This document shows positions 61,580 through 64,000 of a DNA stretch of 64,000 nucleotides, in pieces; the first letter of the stretch is position 1; each line of letters opens with the position of its first letter. The stretch covers positions 2,289,530-2,353,529 of the forward strand of contig NZ_WUTS01000001.1 in the NCBI RefSeq assembly GCF_009901955.1, given 5' to 3'. The notes beneath the pieces were generated by a model. The model saw only the letters and a program-made list of their open reading frames with translations, was not told the DNA's origin and searched no databases. Source of the DNA: Halomonas icarae (lineage in GTDB: Bacteria; Pseudomonadota; Gammaproteobacteria; Pseudomonadales; Halomonadaceae). The translations under genes were made by a program, and so were the position numbers.

Positions 61580-62434
61580 TCAGCGCCTCTGGTTGCCCTG
61601 GCGGCGCATCATGAAGGCCAACCGCTCCAGTAACTGGGTATCCTGTTCGTTCTTGACCAGCGCGCCTGCCAGCGGCGGGATCGCCTTGACCGGGTCACGC
61701 TGATAGAGCGCCTCGCGGGCCAGCTCGTCGCTCATCAGCAGCTTTAGCCAGTCGACCAGCTCCGAGGTGGAGGGTTTCTTCTTGAGGCCCGGGGCCTGAC
61801 GCAGGTCGAAGAACACCTCCAGCGCCTCGCTGACCAGCTTCGGGGCGATGTCCGGAAAGTGCACATCGACGATCGCCTGCATGGTGTCGCGGTCGGGAAA
61901 CTCGATGTAGTGGAAGAAGCAGCGGCGCAGGAAGGCGTCGGGCAGCTCCTTCTCGTTGTTGGAGGTGATGATGATGATCGGGCGGTGGCGGGCGGTGATG
62001 GTCTCGCCGGTCTCGTAGACATGGAACTCCATGCGATCCAGCTCCTGGAGCAGATCGTTGGGGAACTCGATATCCGCCTTGTCGATCTCGTCAATCAGCA
62101 GTACCACCCGCCTGTCGGCGGTAAAGGCGTCCCACAGCTTGCCGGGCTTGATGTAGTTGGCGACGTTCTCCACGCCCTCGACGCCCAGCTGGGAGTCACG
62201 CAGGCGGCTTACCGCATCGTACTCGTAGAGCCCCTGGGCGGCCTTGGTGGATGACTTGATATGCCAGGTGTGAAGTTCGGTGCCCAGCGAGGCCGCCAGC
62301 TCCTCGGCGAGCAGAGTCTTGCCGGTGCCGGGCTCGCCCTTGATCAGCAGCGGACGCTCCAGGGTCACGGCGGCGTTGACCGCCTGCTTGAGGGCCTCGG
62401 TAGCTACATAGGTGGAAGTGGAATCAAACGCCAT
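61580..62434 (-). CDS. MoxR-family AAA+ ATPase
   Basis: 284 residues. Walker A is GEPGTGKTLLAEELA, Walker B is VVLLIDEIDKAD, sensor 1 is IIITSNNEKELPDAFLRRC (with the Arg finger region), and PLAGALVKNEQD lies in the C-terminal lid. MoxR ATPases work with VWA proteins to remodel or activate partner complexes. It ends 3 bp before the VWA gene, an obvious operon. Confidence 0.92.
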   Translation of the reverse strand: MAFDSTSTYVATEALKQAVNAAVTLERPLLIKGEPGTGKTLLAEELAASLGTELHTWHIKSSTKAAQGLYEYDAVSRLRDSQLGVEGVENVANYIKPGKLWDAFTADRRVVLLIDEIDKADIEFPNDLLQELDRMEFHVYETGETITARHRPIIIITSNNEKELPDAFLRRCFFHYIEFPDRDTMQAIVDVHFPDIAPKLVSEALEVFFDLRQAPGLKKKPSTSELVDWLKLLMSDELAREALYQRDPVKAIPPLAGALVKNEQDTQLLERLAFMMRRQGNQRR

Positions 62435-62620
62435 GCGTCATGCCTCGGCTTGTCATCAGAGGGGTGAAGGGATCAAACAAGTGTACGGAAGGGCGCCAGC
62501 AGGGACAAACCTCAGCACGGTTATGCAAGAAGGATTACCAAGTTAACAGCCAGGCCAGGGTTTCATGGTTTATCTGTAGACTTGTGAAAGGGTGGCCCAG
62601 GAATCTTCAAGGGAGGAAAC

Positions 62621-62941
62621 ATGCTTCGCAACCTCTATGCATCACTTCCCGATAAGCTGGAAGAAGAGCAGTTCGATGAGCTGGCCGCCGGCCAGGGGGT
62701 GCGCATCGAGCGCATCATCTCGCGCGGCCACAGTTCGCCTAAAGAGGGCTGGTACGATCAGCCCCGGCACGAGTGGGTAGCGGTGCTGCAGGGGCGTGCG
62801 GTACTGGCCTTCGTGACGGGCGAGGAGCGAGAGCTCGGCCCGGGCGATCATCTGGTGATTCCGGCACACTGCCGACACCGCGTGGCGTGGTCGGATCCGG
62901 AGCAGACGACCATCTGGCTGGCGGTGCACTATAACGGATAG
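62621..62941 (+). CDS. Small single-domain cupin protein
   Basis: 106 residues. One cupin barrel: RGHSSPKEGWYDQPRHEWVAVL holds most of motif 1, and ELGPGDHLVIPAHCRHRV holds motif 2 with its His ligand. The motif 1 HxH is reduced to scattered His/Glu, so metal binding is possible but unproven. GGGAGG sits nine bases upstream. No operon partner; substrate unknown. Confidence 0.83.
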   Translation: MLRNLYASLPDKLEEEQFDELAAGQGVRIERIISRGHSSPKEGWYDQPRHEWVAVLQGRAVLAFVTGEERELGPGDHLVIPAHCRHRVAWSDPEQTTIWLAVHYNG

Positions 62942-63022
62942 CCTTCGTCTGGGCACATGGCCTTCGCGTGGAGCCTGTATCAAACTGTGTCGTAAATGGC
63001 GTGCTACAAAGGGGTCTGAACC

Positions 63023-63799
63023 ATGCGCTTGAGGGTACTCTCCGATCTGCACCTCGAGTGCTTCGATGAATGGCGAGAGCTGCCGGATGTGGAGTGTGAC
63101 GTGGTGATTCTGGCCGGAGATATCTCGCGCGGGACTCGAGGGCTCGAGTGGGCGGCCGAGCGCTTCGCCGGCATACCGACTCTCTATGTCCCCGGCAACC
63201 ATGAGTTCTATCGTAGCAGTATGCCGGTTCTACGCCGGGAGCTGGCCGACGAGGCAGCCAGGCTCGGCATCCACCTGCTCGACAACCGCTCACTGACCCT
63301 GGGCGGCGTGCGCTTCCACGGCACTACCCTGTGGACCGACTTCGACCTCTATGCCGGCGAGCCCGATCACGACCCGGCGCTTACCGAAGAGAGGGTACTG
63401 GCCTTTATGCCGGACTTTCGCATCGTCGAGCAGCCGGACGCAGTGGTGTTCACCCCGGCGGAGAGCCGTCGTCTGCATGCCAAGGCGAGGAGCTGGCTGG
63501 AGTCCGCGCTCGCCGAGCCCTTCGGCGGCCCCCGGGTGGTGATCAGCCACCATGCGCCGCTGGCCGAGTGCATCCCGTCCGGCTATCGGGGCGATGCGGC
63601 CTCGCCGGCCTTCGCGTCTCATCTGCCCGAGCTGATGGGGCGCATGGACCTCTGGATCCACGGCCACGTCCACGAGCCGGTCGATGTCGAAATCGCGGGG
63701 ACCCGCGTTATCGCCAACCCCGGTGGTTACCCGGGAGAGTTCGATCCCCCGCTCTTTACTCCCGACCTGGTCGTTGCGGTGCCGGGGCCATCAAGCTGA
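63023..63799 (+). CDS. Calcineurin-like metallophosphoesterase
   Basis: 258 residues with all five metal motifs in order: LSDLHLE, LAGDIS, PGNHEFY, ISHHAPL and HGHVHEP. Members cleave phosphomono- or phosphodiesters; the substrate cannot be read from sequence. It stands alone, 81 bp after the cupin gene. Confidence 0.88.
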   Translation: MRLRVLSDLHLECFDEWRELPDVECDVVILAGDISRGTRGLEWAAERFAGIPTLYVPGNHEFYRSSMPVLRRELADEAARLGIHLLDNRSLTLGGVRFHGTTLWTDFDLYAGEPDHDPALTEERVLAFMPDFRIVEQPDAVVFTPAESRRLHAKARSWLESALAEPFGGPRVVISHHAPLAECIPSGYRGDAASPAFASHLPELMGRMDLWIHGHVHEPVDVEIAGTRVIANPGGYPGEFDPPLFTPDLVVAVPGPSS

Positions 63800-63805
63800 T
63801 GCACA

Positions 63806-64000
63806 TCACCCCTGTGCTGCCTGCCGCCCGAACTGCAGCTCGGCCAGGCGGCGGTAGAGCGGGCTCGTGTCGAGCAGCTGGTCATGGCTGCCGGCGGCCA
63901 CCAGGCGTCCCTCGTCGATCACCAGGAGGCGGTCGGCGGCGGCCACCGTGGCCAGGCGATGAGCGATCACCAGGCTGGTGCGTCCCACCATCAGCCGGTC
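63806..64000 (-). CDS. ABC transporter ATPase/permease, C-terminal end (partial)
   Basis: The last 64 codons of a gene that continues past the window end. [21 protein letters not shown] is the H-loop region of an exporter-type ABC ATPase, followed by [14 protein letters not shown] and a terminal YRRLAELQF. This ending is typical of fused permease-ATPase exporters (MsbA/CydC/multidrug type); which one is unclear. Confidence 0.88.
   Translation of the reverse strand, partial: DRLMVGRTSLVIAHRLATVAAADRLLVIDEGRLVAAGSHDQLLDTSPLYRRLAELQFGRQAAQG

Overview
The window is a 64 kb piece of a chromosome from a GC-rich gammaproteobacterium. Gene content and order (rpoE-rseA-rseB-mucD next to lepA-lepB-rnc-era-recO-pdxJ-acpS; barA divergent from cysM-rlmD-relA-mazG; a DUF3450/TonB2 energy operon) point to the Oceanospirillales/Pseudomonas side, most likely Halomonas or another Halomonadaceae. 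That assignment comes from protein resemblance and gene order; no rRNA gene is present. I see no prophage, insertion sequence, CRISPR array, tRNA or rRNA. Coding density is very high.

Layout. 1-5.1 kb: the end of etfA, a manganese-type superoxide dismutase, and the class Ib ribonucleotide reductase operon nrdHIEF behind a pair of NrdR boxes. 5.2-18.5 kb: an iron block. One arm (minus strand) holds a FhuF-like reductase, an AraC regulator, a TonB-dependent siderophore receptor, fhuC/fhuD/fhuB and a 130-residue unknown protein. The divergent arm (plus strand) is a complete TonB2-type energy system: DUF3450, TtpC-like channel, ExbB, ExbD, TonB, TPR protein. Fur-box-like palindromes sit in front of both arms, of the receptor and of the unknown protein. 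18.4-24.3 kb: dinG, rhlB-like helicase, a small basic protein, xthA, and the DAHP synthase gene. 24.4-28.7 kb: the sigma-E envelope stress operon, with a recognisable sigma-E promoter and a short leader ORF abutting rpoE. 28.8-35.2 kb: lepA to acpS. 35.2-46.2 kb: barA/gacS, cysM, rlmD, relA, mazG, ppc. 46.3-56.3 kb: an outer-membrane protein, panE, topB, an ABC1 kinase, a SEC-C/TPR protein, ampG, rfaH, a SlyD-like isomerase and a 36-residue CcoM-like membrane peptide behind Anr/FNR boxes. 56.3-64 kb: lytic transglycosylase, proS, a DUF3307 membrane protein with a SatD regulator, a VWA/MoxR pair, a cupin, a phosphoesterase, and the end of an ABC exporter.

How it fits together. The first 18 kb reads as one iron-limitation region: manganese-dependent SOD and RNR, which spare iron, lie beside siderophore uptake and its dedicated energy source. 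The middle is housekeeping and global stress control (sigma-E, GacS/BarA, RelA).

The least explained items are: (1) the SatD-DUF3307 module, whose SatD has a cyclase-like N-terminal domain and sits behind three 18-bp palindromes repeated exactly every 29 bp; (2) the orphan CcoM-like peptide with a class II Anr-type promoter; (3) intergenic arrays of degenerate heptanucleotides at three places, one of which supplies the recO stop codon; and (4) short ORFs tightly coupled to rpoE.
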